Source: Adhaeribacter radiodurans
Lineage (GTDB): Bacteria; Bacteroidota; Bacteroidia; Cytophagales; Hymenobacteraceae
NCBI RefSeq assembly: GCF_014075995.1
Contig: NZ_CP055153.1
Span: forward strand, 4,030,001 to 4,094,000
Length of the DNA stretch: 64,000 nucleotides
Reading direction: 5' to 3'
The translations under genes were made by a program, and so were the position numbers. The notes under the pieces are model-generated. The model saw nothing but the letters and a program-made list of their open reading frames with translations, was not told the origin of the DNA and made no database searches. Shown piece after piece: positions 37,185 to 46,520 of the stretch; position 1 is the stretch's first letter; each line of letters opens with the position of its first letter.

Positions 37185-38213
37185 TTATTTCAAATTACTC
37201 TTAAAGAAACTTACCGCTAAACTGGCGGTTTTTGCGTGTACCTGCCCCCTGTTTACCGAATCATCGTCCTTAAAATAAGTAGCATCCGATTTTTTAACTT
37301 CTTCAATGGCATCGTTGAGCATTACATAATGCCCTGCTTTACCCGGAAATTCAAAATAGCCTGCTCCCGATAGGAGTTGGTGGTAATGGCGGGCATTGGT
37401 TTTTACCGGCGCTATGCTGTCGCTTTGCGCACCAATCAGGTACACGGGCTGCTTTACCAGTTTTACCTGTTGTTTGCCGGTGAACCCGGCTCCTAATGCG
37501 GGCGAAATAGCGAAAAAAGCTTTTATGCGCTTGTCTTGCAAGGATGGCACGCGTTTACTGGCGGTTATCAGCGAACTATCATCAAAATAGCGCGCTATGC
37601 CGGGAAGTTCGGGTATTTCTGCTTCTTTGTGCCCAACAGTTTTATAAAAAGTAATGAGCGTGTGGTAGTTTAGCTCCGCTCCTGCCAGACACAGAACAGT
37701 ATAACCGCCTATAGAAAAACCAGCCGCTCCAATTTTTTGCGGGTTAATAATTTTACAAAATTCAATATTCTGCAGCAAGGCGGTTAAAGCAAAACTAATA
37801 TCTTGTGGCCGTTCCCATGGTTTTAAGAACTCTAATGGAATTTTGTTGTAAAAGGTATTTCCCCAATGATCTACGGCCGCTACAATAAACCCGCTTTGCG
37901 CCAGTGCCTGGGCCAGCCACTCTAAGGTAAGCCGCCCCCCACCGGTACCGTGCGAAAGTAGAATTAAGGGATATTTACCCGTAGGCAAGCGGCCATTCCG
38001 GACGGTATACTGCCGAATAAATGGAGAAAATACTTTATCGCTTTTTTGTACGCTATCTGTGGTAGGATACCAAACCTCGGTAACTAGTGGACGATTGCGG
38101 GTTGGATCGTTTAAGGGCAAGGTTCGCTGGCCTATATAAGTAACCCTATTACTTTGCGCAAAAGTGACACCGTGAAAAAACAACAAGAAAGCGAGAATTA
38201 GTAATTTGTTCAT
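37185..38213 (-). CDS. Secreted alpha/beta hydrolase (PAF-acetylhydrolase/dienelactone-hydrolase type)
   Basis: 342 residues. Signal peptide 1-20 (VTFAQS). LTEVWYPT-type opening, PLILLSHGTGGGRL oxyanion region, nucleophile serine in GAAGFSIGGYTVL (about residue 170), an Asp candidate in QSDSIAPV and a His in KAGHYVML. This set is typical of predicted dienelactone hydrolases related to platelet-activating-factor acetylhydrolase. Substrate unknown. An Fnr-spaced palindrome lies 50 bases upstream, next to an intact Crp/Fnr gene on the same strand. Confidence 0.88.
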   Translation of the reverse strand: MNKLLILAFLLFFHGVTFAQSNRVTYIGQRTLPLNDPTRNRPLVTEVWYPTTDSVQKSDKVFSPFIRQYTVRNGRLPTGKYPLILLSHGTGGGRLTLEWLAQALAQSGFIVAAVDHWGNTFYNKIPLEFLKPWERPQDISFALTALLQNIEFCKIINPQKIGAAGFSIGGYTVLCLAGAELNYHTLITFYKTVGHKEAEIPELPGIARYFDDSSLITASKRVPSLQDKRIKAFFAISPALGAGFTGKQQVKLVKQPVYLIGAQSDSIAPVKTNARHYHQLLSGAGYFEFPGKAGHYVMLNDAIEEVKKSDATYFKDDDSVNRGQVHAKTASLAVSFFKSNLK

Positions 38214-38262
38214 AGTTGACGTTTTAAACTACCAAATCAAGAAAATTCTGACCTCCTAAAAA

Positions 38263-38276
38263 TTGACAAATGTCAA
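38263..38276. promoter_or_regulatory. Fnr-box-like palindrome (TTGAC-AAAT-GTCAA)
   Basis: Perfect 5-base half-sites around the same AAAT centre as the sites at 26512 and 27135. It lies between a Crp/Fnr-type gene and the hydrolase gene, so it is a good candidate operator for the hydrolase. Confidence 0.55.
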
Positions 38277-38281
38277 AAAAT

Positions 38282-38851
38282 TTACTTTTTTGTTTTTAAG
38301 CGGCTCAATGTTTCCTGCGAAATTCCCAGGTAATCGGCTACAATTTTAGAGGGCAGCCGTTTTATTATTTCCGGGTGATTTTGCATTAATATATCGTAGC
38401 GGGCTTTGGCATTTAAAGTAATAAAACTTTCTATCCGTTGAATGGAAGCAATATAGTTGCGTTCTAAACTGACGCGGTACATGGTTTCCCAACCGGGCAC
38501 TTCGCGCAGCAAAATTTGCTGGTCCGGGTAACTAAGCAAAAGCAACTCCGACGGTTCTAAACTCTCCACGGTAGCCACCGACGGCTGATTTAAAATAAAA
38601 CTGGGAAAGGCCGTACCCATCTGGCCTTCAAACAACAAAAAACGCGTGGACTCGCTTCCATCCTCGCCGGTTAAAAACACCCGCAAACAACCCTTCACTA
38701 CCAAATACAAATGTTTGGCTATACTACCTTTGGGTACCAGAATTTCGTGGCGCTGAGTAAATTTTAGTTGGAAACAACTGTTCACTAATTGTTCCTGTTC
38801 CGGGGTAATTATAATCTTTCCGTCCAGGTATTTCCTTAAAGCTGGATGCAT
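38282..38851 (-). CDS. Crp/Fnr-family transcriptional regulator
   Basis: 189 residues, complete. An N-terminal cyclic-nucleotide-binding-like beta-roll (KFTQRHEILVPKGSIAKHLYLVVKGCLRVFLTGEDGSE) is followed by the dimer helix and a C-terminal helix-turn-helix (LPSKIVADYLGISQETLSRLK). No Fe-S cysteine cluster as in true Fnr, so the signal is unknown. The hydrolase gene follows 68 bases downstream on the same strand, with a palindrome between them; it is the likely target. Same family as the broken gene at 26561. Confidence 0.92.
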   Translation of the reverse strand: MHPALRKYLDGKIIITPEQEQLVNSCFQLKFTQRHEILVPKGSIAKHLYLVVKGCLRVFLTGEDGSESTRFLLFEGQMGTAFPSFILNQPSVATVESLEPSELLLLSYPDQQILLREVPGWETMYRVSLERNYIASIQRIESFITLNAKARYDILMQNHPEIIKRLPSKIVADYLGISQETLSRLKTKK

Positions 38852-39054
38852 AAGGTAAAGTAGTATTTAGCCAGGCTAAATTCAAACTTTTAATTCTAAA
38901 ACCGAAACTATGATAGCGACTTAAAAACAGGAATTAGGAAATTACTTAAGAATGCGCATATTCTTGGATATTAGCAACAGGATCCATCCTTTTTATATCA
39001 TAGAAAAAACAAAGTTTTCAATTTCCGGAATGGTTTTACCAAGCTACCGAATAG

Positions 39055-39087
39055 AAAAGGCCTTAAACAACTCGTTTAAGGCCTTTT
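39055..39087 (-). terminator. Terminator of the tRNA gene
   Basis: 14-bp perfect arms (AAAAGGCCTTAAAC and complement), 5-base loop, with a T4 tail on the minus strand. It begins 7 bases after the tRNA 3' end. Confidence 0.9.
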
Positions 39088-39093
39088 GTTAAG

Positions 39094-39167
39094 TCGGAGT
39101 GGCGGGATTTGAACCCACGACCTCCAGCACCCCATGCTGGCGCGATACCAGGCTACGCTACACCCCG
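39094..39167 (-). tRNA. tRNA-Pro (anticodon GGG)
   Basis: 74 bases. The acceptor CGGGGTG pairs with CACTCCG; D-arm AGCGTAGCCTGGT; anticodon stem CCAGC/GCTGG with loop ATGGGGT, giving GGG, which reads CCC/CCU. T-arm GTGGGTTCAAATCCCGC. Discriminator A, and CCA is not encoded, as is common in Bacteroidota. Single gene with its own terminator. Confidence 0.96.
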
Positions 39168-39269
39168 ATGGCTGATTGATTTATGACTGGTCAGCAAATC
39201 AACAAATATTTTCCGAAAAGATAAAATGCCGGAGCCGGCTTTTTTCTAAAAAATTTACTTAATTCTGTA

Positions 39270-41057
39270 CTAGTCCTGTTCTTCGGTTTGTAACTGCCGT
39301 TCGTATAGCGCTTTGTACAAGCCTTCCTCGTCTTCCATAAGTTGCTGGTGCGTACCGTGCTGCACTACTTCGCCGTCGTCGAGTACCAGAATCTGGTCGG
39401 CTAGCTTCACCGACGATACCCGGTGCGAAATAATAATGGAGGTTCGATTGTGCATGATGCGTTGCAAATTATTTAAAATTGCGTTTTCGGTTTTAGTATC
39501 TACGGCACTCAACGAATCATCTAAAATAAGAATAGCGGGTTCCCGCACCAATGCGCGCGCCATGGAAACCCGTTGCTTTTGCCCTCCCGATAAGGTAATG
39601 CCGCGTTCGCCCAACTTAGTCTCAAACTTTTCCGGAAAACGCATTATATTTTCGTAAACATCGGCATCTTTAGCAGCTTGCACCATTTGTTCTTCGGTTA
39701 TTTTAGCGGAGCCAAAGCCAATATTATTCCGAATACTGTCCGAAAAAAGAAAAACATCTTGCGGCACGTACCCAATTTGGCTGCGCAGCGTAGCAATTTC
39801 ATAATCCCGAATATCTATCCCGTCAATTTCAATGCGGCCGCTGCTGGTATCGTACAAGCGGCACAACAAGGCCGCTACCGTACTCTTACCCGAACCCGTA
39901 TTTCCTAAAATAGCCAGCGTTTCGCCGTGCTTAATCCGGAACGATAAATCTTTTAACGCGTGAATACCGGTATCCGGGTAGGTAAAGTTTACGTTTTCAA
40001 ACCAAATATCACCCGTAATTTTTTCCTTAACATTCTTCCGCGAAATAATATCGGTTTTCGTTTCCAGAAACTCGTTAATGCGGTTTTGGGAGGCGGCGGC
40101 ACGTTGCACCAGACTGGTGGTCCAACCCAGCGACGTTACCGGCCAGGTGAGCATGTTTACGTAAATTAAAAACTCAGCAATGTTACCAGCGGTAATGCTG
40201 CCGTTCATCACTTCTTTACCGCCTACGTATACCGTAATAATAGTACTTAAGCCAATTAAAAATAAAATCAGCGGAAAAAACAAGGAGTTCACAAAGTTCA
40301 ACTCTAATGATTTATCTTTGTACAAATCGCTGGCACCTGTAAAATTCTTATGTGAATCGTCTTCGCGCACAAACGATTTTAAAACCCGGATACCGGAAAA
40401 CGCTTCCTGCACAAAGGTGGTAATCCCCGATAAGCTTTTCTGAATTTCGTCGGACTTCCGTTCGATAATCGTATTTACGTAATAAATACTCACCGATAAA
40501 ATAGGCAAAGGCAGCAAGGTGTAAAAGGTAAGTTTGGCGTTAATGGTAAACATATACGGCACCACCAATAAAAACAGCGCTACCAGGTTAATGCCGTACA
40601 TAATGGCTGGCCCCAGGTACATACGCACCCGACTCACATCTTCGGAAATGCGCGCCATTAAATCGCCGGTGTTGTTGCGGCGATAAAAGCTAAGCGGTAA
40701 AGTTTGGTAATGCGCGTAAATCTCGTTCTTCATGTCGTTCTCAATTAAGCGCGACATTACAATAATGGTTTGGCGCATGTAAAAAGTAAATACCCCTTTG
40801 AGTAAAGCCAGCAGAATAATAAGGCCACCGTACAACGTAACATTCCAGGCAAACACTTTATAAATTTCGGCTTGTTTACCCGTGCCTTCAAACAAGTGAT
40901 ATTGATTAATGCCTTCTACAATTAAATTAAAGGCATAGCGCACAATCTGGGCCGGTATAATGCCGAAAATATTAGAGATGATGATAAACAGCGTTCCCAG
41001 CAACAGGTGCCATTTATATTTAAACAGGTATTTATTTAAGTATTTAAGTGATTTCAC
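39270..41057 (-). CDS. ABC transporter, fused permease and ATPase (MsbA/multidrug type)
   Basis: About 595 residues from the GTG at 41057 (reading MKSLKYLNKYLFKYKWH). An ATG at 41093 is in frame but lies inside an A/T repeat and adds an odd leader. Six transmembrane helices (about 18-300, beginning WHLLLGTLFIIISNIFGIIPAQIV) are followed by the ATPase: Walker A GNTGSGKST, Q-loop YVPQDVFLF, signature LSGGQKQR, Walker B AILILDDSLSAVD, H-loop ISHR. Works as a homodimer or heterodimer exporting lipids or drugs across the inner membrane; substrate not deducible. Confidence 0.94.
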   Translation of the reverse strand: MKSLKYLNKYLFKYKWHLLLGTLFIIISNIFGIIPAQIVRYAFNLIVEGINQYHLFEGTGKQAEIYKVFAWNVTLYGGLIILLALLKGVFTFYMRQTIIVMSRLIENDMKNEIYAHYQTLPLSFYRRNNTGDLMARISEDVSRVRMYLGPAIMYGINLVALFLLVVPYMFTINAKLTFYTLLPLPILSVSIYYVNTIIERKSDEIQKSLSGITTFVQEAFSGIRVLKSFVREDDSHKNFTGASDLYKDKSLELNFVNSLFFPLILFLIGLSTIITVYVGGKEVMNGSITAGNIAEFLIYVNMLTWPVTSLGWTTSLVQRAAASQNRINEFLETKTDIISRKNVKEKITGDIWFENVNFTYPDTGIHALKDLSFRIKHGETLAILGNTGSGKSTVAALLCRLYDTSSGRIEIDGIDIRDYEIATLRSQIGYVPQDVFLFSDSIRNNIGFGSAKITEEQMVQAAKDADVYENIMRFPEKFETKLGERGITLSGGQKQRVSMARALVREPAILILDDSLSAVDTKTENAILNNLQRIMHNRTSIIISHRVSSVKLADQILVLDDGEVVQHGTHQQLMEDEEGLYKALYERQLQTEEQD

Positions 41058-41080
41058 AAATAAATTTAGTTTAAAACATT

Positions 41081-41180
41081 TACCATTTACCAATTACCAT
41101 TTATCATTTACCAATTCTACACAGTAAAAATATTATGATTTGGTAAATGGTAAATGGTAATTGGTAAATGATAACTGGTA
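41081..41180. repeat. Inverted low-complexity repeat of TGGTAAATGGTAATTGG units
   Basis: The left arm (about 41081-41116) is the complement of the right arm (about 41139-41180) over roughly 35 bases with few mismatches, and both are built from TGGTAAATGGTAA words. It sits just upstream of the ABC transporter start. Confidence 0.7.
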
Positions 41181-41724
41181 ACTGTAAAAAAAGCTTTAAT
41201 TTCGCGCCTCCCTTCGGAAACTTACCGTACTAACGAAGATTACAAAGATAAGGTAAGCCGTTGGCATTTCCGTACGCGATTTACCTGTGCAAAGTCTAAC
41301 TTTTCCGGTAAATTAAACAGAATGTACCGGGGCAGCTATTTTCCGGACCTATTAACTGAATGAGGAACAAAACAATTAAATAAACAGAACAAAATTCAAA
41401 GTCTGGATGTTTGACAAACCGGACTACTAAATAAAGATGAGCCAAACTTAATTTCAGAACCTGCTACTAAAAGTAAAAACCAGGGTAGCAGTAACATAAG
41501 AATGAACAACAATATTCCAGCAAGGTAGCACGCACTTACTTCTAATTTTAAAAGAAGTAGGAACTGCCTCTCCCCCCCTGTTTTTTAGGGTAGAGGGTTT
41601 AACGGGGCTACCGGCCAAGAGTCAAAACCAAAGCAGGGAAGGCTCTAAAGTAAGTCGATAGAATTCTCGACTACAAAAAATAAAATTTACTAAATAATTA
41701 CTTACCGTTCTTTAACATACTAGA
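41181..41724. other. Spacer before nusB
   Basis: About 540 bases with no gene. There are short stem-like stretches (ACTTCTTTTAAAATTAGAAGT type near 41537-41562) but nothing diagnostic. It should contain divergent promoters for the ABC gene and nusB. Confidence 0.45.
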
Positions 41725-42897
41725 ATGCTTAACCGCAGAACATTACGAATCAAGGCGATGCAAGCCATTTACGCCTACATGCAAGCCGAAGGTTCCGATT
41801 ATCTTTTGGCTCTCGACGAAATCGAGAAAGATTTTGCGCCCGACTTAAACTCGATGGTAGTACAGGACCGGAAAAAATTAGAAGGTCAGAAAAAAATTGC
41901 TACCCTCTTATTTAAAGAGTGGTACGAAACCCGCCAGTTCGACACCGAAGAAACCGACAAAGACATTATTGATGCGGTAAACAGCGCTATCCGGTTTTAC
42001 CAAACTCAACTCAAAAAAGACTTTAAAGTGTATGGTAGCCAGATGGTACAAGCCGTTGAAAAAATATACGACCACTATCTGAGTATCTTGCAAATAACAG
42101 ATGTGTTGGTACGCTTAATCGAAAACGAAGAAGAGAAAAAAGCCACCCGCTTTACCGAGAAAAAAGAACCCAACTACAAACTATTCCTGCACAACCAGGT
42201 AGTTCTAAAACTACTGGCCAACAAATCGTATCAGCAACGCCTTATCCGGCGTAACATTAACTGGGGCTCTGATACTGATCAGATTCGGCAATGGTACAAA
42301 AACGTATTAAAGCCCAACGAAACGTTTTTAGCTTATTTAACAAATTCCGAACACACCTACGAAGAAGATCACGAGCTGGTAAAGTTTATCTACAAGGACT
42401 TAATTTTTAAAGACGAAACCTTGCAGAAATATTTTGAAGAGCAGGACATGAACTGGGCCGAGAACAAACCAATTGTGAAAAGCCTGGTAAATAAAACCAT
42501 TAAATCCTTAGAAGAAACCGCTTCCGACGATTTGCCTCTGCTGGATTTATCACCGAATTGGGAAGACGACAAGGTATTTTTTGAGGATTTATATAACCAA
42601 ACCATTCAGGAAGATGCCACCTACGAAGCATTTATTACCGGACAAATAAAAAACTGGGACGTAGAACGAGTAGCACTGCTGGATAAAATTATTTTGAAAA
42701 TGGCTCTTTGCGAAATGCATATTTTTAGAAGCATTCCCGTAAAAGTAACTATTAACGAATATATAGAAATATCAAAAATATACAGCACGCCTAAGAGCAA
42801 ACAGTTTATTAACGGCGTACTGGATAAAATTGCCCAGGAACTCACAGATAAAGGAAATATCCGGAAATCGGGCCGAGGCTTGATTGACAATAAATAA
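41725..42897 (+). CDS. nusB: NusB-type transcription antitermination factor, long Bacteroidota form
   Basis: 390 residues, against about 140 in Proteobacteria; the long form with an N-terminal extension is usual in this phylum. It opens MLNRRTLRIKAMQAIYAYMQ, the NusB first helix, has a long charged middle part, and ends with the NusB C-terminal bundle (WDVERVALLDKIILKMALCEMHIFRSIPVKVTINEYIEISKIYSTPKSKQFINGVLDKI). Binds boxA RNA with NusE (S10) to promote rRNA antitermination. First gene of a housekeeping block. Confidence 0.94.
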   Translation: MLNRRTLRIKAMQAIYAYMQAEGSDYLLALDEIEKDFAPDLNSMVVQDRKKLEGQKKIATLLFKEWYETRQFDTEETDKDIIDAVNSAIRFYQTQLKKDFKVYGSQMVQAVEKIYDHYLSILQITDVLVRLIENEEEKKATRFTEKKEPNYKLFLHNQVVLKLLANKSYQQRLIRRNINWGSDTDQIRQWYKNVLKPNETFLAYLTNSEHTYEEDHELVKFIYKDLIFKDETLQKYFEEQDMNWAENKPIVKSLVNKTIKSLEETASDDLPLLDLSPNWEDDKVFFEDLYNQTIQEDATYEAFITGQIKNWDVERVALLDKIILKMALCEMHIFRSIPVKVTINEYIEISKIYSTPKSKQFINGVLDKIAQELTDKGNIRKSGRGLIDNK

Positions 42898-42982
42898 GCC
42901 CACAAACCAGTTAGTCTTTTAAAGTTTCGATTTTTAAACGTAAATTGAGGCTTCAAAAGGCTAATCAGAACCTATACTAACT

Positions 42983-43294
42983 ATGAGCAAGAAAGTAACC
43001 ACAACGCTTTTGGCATTTTTATCCGGGGTAGCAACCGGCGCTGCTTTTGGCGTTTTGTATGCACCGGATAAAGGCCGCGAAACCCGCGATCGTTTAAGCT
43101 ATCAGCTAGATAAATACCGCGATATGCTAAAGGATTTAACTGACACCTTGCGTGAAGGCCGGGAAACGCCCCAATCGGCTGCCCGTTCCGAAGGTCAGCG
43201 CGTAATAAAAGACGCCAAAGACAAAGCCGAAAAATTACTGGGTGACGTAGACCTGCTCATTAACCAGATTAACAGCCGCAAGGAAGTTATATAA
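42983..43294 (+). CDS. YtxH-domain protein
   Basis: 103 residues. A glycine/alanine-rich hydrophobic N-terminus (TTLLAFLSGVATGAAFGVLYAPDKGRETRDRL) is the YtxH signature, followed by a charged, probably coiled-coil tail (KYRDMLKDLTDTLREG, KAEKLLGDVDLLINQI). Small membrane-associated, stress-type protein of unknown biochemical role. It follows nusB after 85 bases. Confidence 0.9.
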   Translation: MSKKVTTTLLAFLSGVATGAAFGVLYAPDKGRETRDRLSYQLDKYRDMLKDLTDTLREGRETPQSAARSEGQRVIKDAKDKAEKLLGDVDLLINQINSRKEVI

Positions 43295-43299
43295 ATTTT

Positions 43300-43383
43300 G
43301 TTACTAGTTGCTGGTTATTAGTTGTTCGTTCCGAATGAATCTTAAATTATGAACTAATAACCAGCAACCAGCAACTAACAACC
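43300..43383. repeat. Inverted repeat of GTTGCTGGTTATTAGTTG words
   Basis: Left arm 43300-43331 and right arm about 43351-43383 are imperfect complements, made of CTGGTTATTAGTTGTTCGTT-like words. It fills the gap between the YtxH and dehydrogenase genes. Shares the GTTGTTCGTT word with the leaders at 28342 and 52863 in opposite orientation. Confidence 0.65.
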
Positions 43384-43393
43384 ATCCAAAACT

Positions 43394-44395
43394 ATGACAC
43401 AAATTACTTTAATTCCTGGTGACGGCATTGGTCCGGAAATTACCGAGGCGGTAAAAACCATTTTTGCTGCTGCCAACGTGCCGGTTACCTGGGAAGAAGA
43501 AAATGCGGGCCAAACTACTTACACCCTTAACGGGCAATTAATACCGGTTTCGTTAATTGCTTCTTTAAATAAAAACCGCATTGCGCTGAAGGGTCCAATT
43601 ACTACGCCCGTAGGTACTGGTTTTAAAAGCATTAATGTTACCTTGCGGCAGATGTTCGATTTATACCAGAACGTGCGCCCTGCTAAAAGTACTGTTGGCA
43701 TTGAAACTCCTTTTAAGCACGTTGACCTGGTATTGTTCCGCGAAAATACCGAAGGCTTGTACTCGGGTCTGGAGTTTTACGACGAGCGCCACGGCATTGC
43801 CGATGCTATTGCCCGCGTAACCAAAGAAGGTTGCGATAAAATATGCCGGGCAGCTTTTGAGTACGCGCGTAAGCACAATCGTAAAAAAGTAACGGTAGTG
43901 CACAAAGCCAATATTTTAAAATTAGCGGGTAGTTTATTTATCAACGCGGCCAAAACCATTGCCCCGGAGTATCCCGAAATTACTTTAGATGATAAAATTA
44001 TCGACAACATGTGTATGCAACTGGTAAACAAGCCGGAGCAGTTTGATGTAATGGTTACCACTAACCTGTTTGGAGATATTTTATCTGATTTATGCGCGGG
44101 TCTTGTGGGCGGTTTAGGTGTGGTTGCCGGGGCAAATATCGGGAAAGATATGGCTATTTTTGAGGCAGTACACGGCTCGGCTCCGGATATTGCCGGCAAA
44201 GGTATTGCCAATCCTACGGCTCTTTTACGTTCAGCTGTTATGATGCTGCACCACATTGGCGAACACGAACATGCAGACCGGATTGAGGCCGCTATGGACG
44301 AAACTTTCCAGAACCGCGAGGAATGCACCGGCGACCTGGGTGGTAAAGCCAGCACCATGGAATTTGCCCAAAACGTAATTTCGCGTTTAAAATAA
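43394..44395 (+). CDS. NAD-type isocitrate (isocitrate/isopropylmalate family) dehydrogenase
   Basis: 333 residues, the normal short form. Opening TLIPGDGIGPEITEAVK, substrate loop NVTLRQMFDLYQNVRPAKS, the RENTEGLYSG motif, catalytic region VVHKANILKLA, metal-binding Asp in TTNLFGDILSDLCAGLVGGLG, and the cofactor loop AVHGSAPDIAGKGIANP. These fit the NAD-dependent isocitrate dehydrogenases close to mitochondrial IDH3 rather than LeuB. Oxidative decarboxylation of isocitrate in the TCA cycle. Cytosolic. Confidence 0.92.
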   Translation: MTQITLIPGDGIGPEITEAVKTIFAAANVPVTWEEENAGQTTYTLNGQLIPVSLIASLNKNRIALKGPITTPVGTGFKSINVTLRQMFDLYQNVRPAKSTVGIETPFKHVDLVLFRENTEGLYSGLEFYDERHGIADAIARVTKEGCDKICRAAFEYARKHNRKKVTVVHKANILKLAGSLFINAAKTIAPEYPEITLDDKIIDNMCMQLVNKPEQFDVMVTTNLFGDILSDLCAGLVGGLGVVAGANIGKDMAIFEAVHGSAPDIAGKGIANPTALLRSAVMMLHHIGEHEHADRIEAAMDETFQNREECTGDLGGKASTMEFAQNVISRLK

Positions 44396-44675
44396 ACAGA
44401 CTTTGCCCAACTAACTGCTTTACTAAAGTAACTTATGGGCAGATTTACCAGACGGTACTGGATAGTAGAAATATTGTTTAGAGTGGGTAATAACCAACAA
44501 TACTTTATACATTTCTTACCAGAAGAAATTAAATAGAAGAACGTAATCGGGTTAAAAAATTTACTTTCTTCAAACAGTATATTAAATTCGCTCCTAATTC
44601 TGAAATAGAATTTTCAGAAGCAACTGTTTCTTATATTTAGCTTAAATTGTTTCACCTACAGTGTATTTTATAAAA

Positions 44676-45203
44676 ATGAAAGTAACTAAACTTTATGCTG
44701 GCTTATTGGCAGTAGCTTTACTGACCGCCGGCTGCGATAACCTACAAAACAAAACCGAGGGAGAAAATTCCACGGCTTCTGCGGAAACTTCTACTCCTAC
44801 CGAGGCAACGGTAGCAAATCCGAACCTGACGAATGAAACGGTAATTTCAAACGCGGATGCCCCCGTGATGACTTTCGCGGAAATGGAACATGATTTTGGT
44901 GACATTAAACCGGGCACCGTGGTAAAACACACTTTTACATTTAAAAATACCGGCAAAACGCCATTAGTTATTTCTAATGCCTCGTCTACCTGCGGTTGTA
45001 CCGTACCCGAATGGCCTAAGGAACCGGTAGCTCCTGGAGCCGACGGTAAAATAGATGTGCAGTTCGATAGCCACGGTAAATCGGGTCAGGTATCTAAAAC
45101 AATTACCATTCAGGCCAATACTCAACCGGCAATGAACCAGATTTCTATTAAAACCAATGTTTTACCCGATCTGGCGGCCAATGGTCCCTTAAGAACCCAA
45201 TAA
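44676..45203 (+). CDS. DUF1573 lipoprotein
   Basis: 175 residues from the ATG at 44676, chosen so that the lipobox LTAGC falls at about residues 16-20; an ATG at 44661 adds five residues. After a Thr/Glu-rich linker, the DUF1573 Ig-like domain runs from about residue 65 (MTFAEMEHDFGDIKPGTVVKHTFTFKNTGKTPLVI, SSTCGCTVPEWPKEPVAPG). Outer-envelope or periplasmic; function unknown. First gene of the tight set ending in coaE. Confidence 0.9.
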   Translation: MKVTKLYAGLLAVALLTAGCDNLQNKTEGENSTASAETSTPTEATVANPNLTNETVISNADAPVMTFAEMEHDFGDIKPGTVVKHTFTFKNTGKTPLVISNASSTCGCTVPEWPKEPVAPGADGKIDVQFDSHGKSGQVSKTITIQANTQPAMNQISIKTNVLPDLAANGPLRTQ

Positions 45204-45213
45204 TCACAGGAGC

Positions 45214-45522
45214 ATGTTGCATATATTATTACAGATTAATACCCCCAGCAATATTTCCAATATAATTTTTATTGGAGCCATTGTGCTCGTATTTTATTTT
45301 TTCATGATCCGGCCGCAGCAGAAAAAAGTAAGCGACGCTAAAAAATTCCGGGAGGCGCTTACTAAAGGAATGAACGTGGTAACTATCGGAGGCTTGCACG
45401 GGAAGCTCGTGGAAATTAATGATACCACCGTTTGGGTTGAAGTAGATAAAGGGCTACGACTTAAATTTGATAAATCTGCCATTGCGGTAGAATCTACCAC
45501 GAAAGCGAACGAAAAAGCTTAA
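45214..45522 (+). CDS. yajC: Preprotein translocase accessory subunit YajC
   Basis: 102 residues: one N-terminal transmembrane helix (IIFIGAIVLVFYFFMIRPQQKKVSDAKKF) followed by the YajC core (LTKGMNVVTIGGLHGKLVEIND). Partner of SecDF in the inner membrane. It starts 10 bases after the DUF1573 gene and ends 1 base before the next start. Confidence 0.95.
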   Translation: MLHILLQINTPSNISNIIFIGAIVLVFYFFMIRPQQKKVSDAKKFREALTKGMNVVTIGGLHGKLVEINDTTVWVEVDKGLRLKFDKSAIAVESTTKANEKA

Positions 45523-45523
45523 A

Positions 45524-46519
45524 TTGCCATTAACACGAGCCAAAAATATCGTCTTATGGTTCTTAAAACCATTTAACGGCCGGGAACAATACTGGCGGGT
45601 AGTGCTGCTATGCTTTATGGCAGCCTCTACCTTTTGGCTTTTGAACGCGTTAAATAAAAATTATACGAACATCCGGATAACCTACCCTGTCCGGTTTGAA
45701 TATGACCAACGGGAGTACATTCCGTTGCGGCCTTTGCCCGAAGAAATTGTGTTGAACGTAAGCGGTAAAGGCTGGAAATTACTGCGCAAATACCTGATGT
45801 TGGATGTACAACCGGCTGATATTCCCATGGAAGGCATCATCCGGCAAAAATCCATTTCGGCCAACTTATTTCGTTCTAACGTAGCAAATGCTTTAGACGG
45901 ATTGCAACTTAATTTTATTGTAACGGATAGTCTTCGCTTTAAATTTGATAAACAGGTAAAGCGAAAGATTCCTTTAGCGATTGATACCCTGCATTTGCCC
46001 ATTAATCAAAATTATACGCTGGTAAAACCTATTACTATTACGCCCAGCGAAGTTGAATTTGAAGGTCCGGTATCTGTTTTAGATTCTTTACCAAATCCTT
46101 TTATACTTTCTGTACCTAAAACTCCCATTAAAGGTCCGTTTAAAAGTTACGTACCTCTGGATTATCCGTATAAAGCTTTGGTAAAAAGCGATATTGTAGA
46201 AGCCGAAATTGCTTTTGACGTAAAACCATTGGCCTGGCAAAATCTAATAATGATACCTACCTTGCAAAACAAGCCCAGTGATTCCGTTAGATTACAACCT
46301 GCCACCGTTACTATAAAGTACAGTTTTCTTCCGGAACAAGGTGTTCAGATTGATCCTACTCAATTTTCTTTAGTGGCCAATTGCGCGCAGTTAAATCCCA
46401 AAGATTCTATGGTTACGGTAGAACTAACGGGTAAACCGGCCAACGTGCACCGAATAGTGTTGCAGCCTAACAAAATAAAAGTTATTCCGGTGGTAAAACT
46501 TACCCGCGCTACTAAATAA
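45524..46519 (+). CDS. YbbR-like domain protein
   Basis: 331 residues from a TTG start one base after the yajC stop. One transmembrane helix (VVLLCFMAASTFWLLNAL, about 26-43), then YbbR-type beta repeats outside the membrane (RITYPVRFEYDQREY...PLPEEIVLNVSGKGWKLL, TITPSEVEFEGPVSVLDSL, and a third near 270-325). In Firmicutes YbbR (CdaR) regulates the diadenylate cyclase CdaA; in Bacteroidota its role is unproven. Translational coupling with yajC and coaE is likely. Confidence 0.9.
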   Translation: MPLTRAKNIVLWFLKPFNGREQYWRVVLLCFMAASTFWLLNALNKNYTNIRITYPVRFEYDQREYIPLRPLPEEIVLNVSGKGWKLLRKYLMLDVQPADIPMEGIIRQKSISANLFRSNVANALDGLQLNFIVTDSLRFKFDKQVKRKIPLAIDTLHLPINQNYTLVKPITITPSEVEFEGPVSVLDSLPNPFILSVPKTPIKGPFKSYVPLDYPYKALVKSDIVEAEIAFDVKPLAWQNLIMIPTLQNKPSDSVRLQPATVTIKYSFLPEQGVQIDPTQFSLVANCAQLNPKDSMVTVELTGKPANVHRIVLQPNKIKVIPVVKLTRATK

Positions 46520-46520
46520 A

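Noticed and set aside
39094-39167. tRNA gene as an attachment site for an integrated element
   Set aside because: No integrase gene nearby and no repeated 3' fragment of the tRNA elsewhere that I could see.
41081-41180. Inverted TGGTAAATGG repeat as Crp operators (similar to TTTACC...GGTAAA)
   Set aside because: It is a long low-complexity hairpin of repeated words without the 4-base-centred symmetry and no Crp gene is adjacent.
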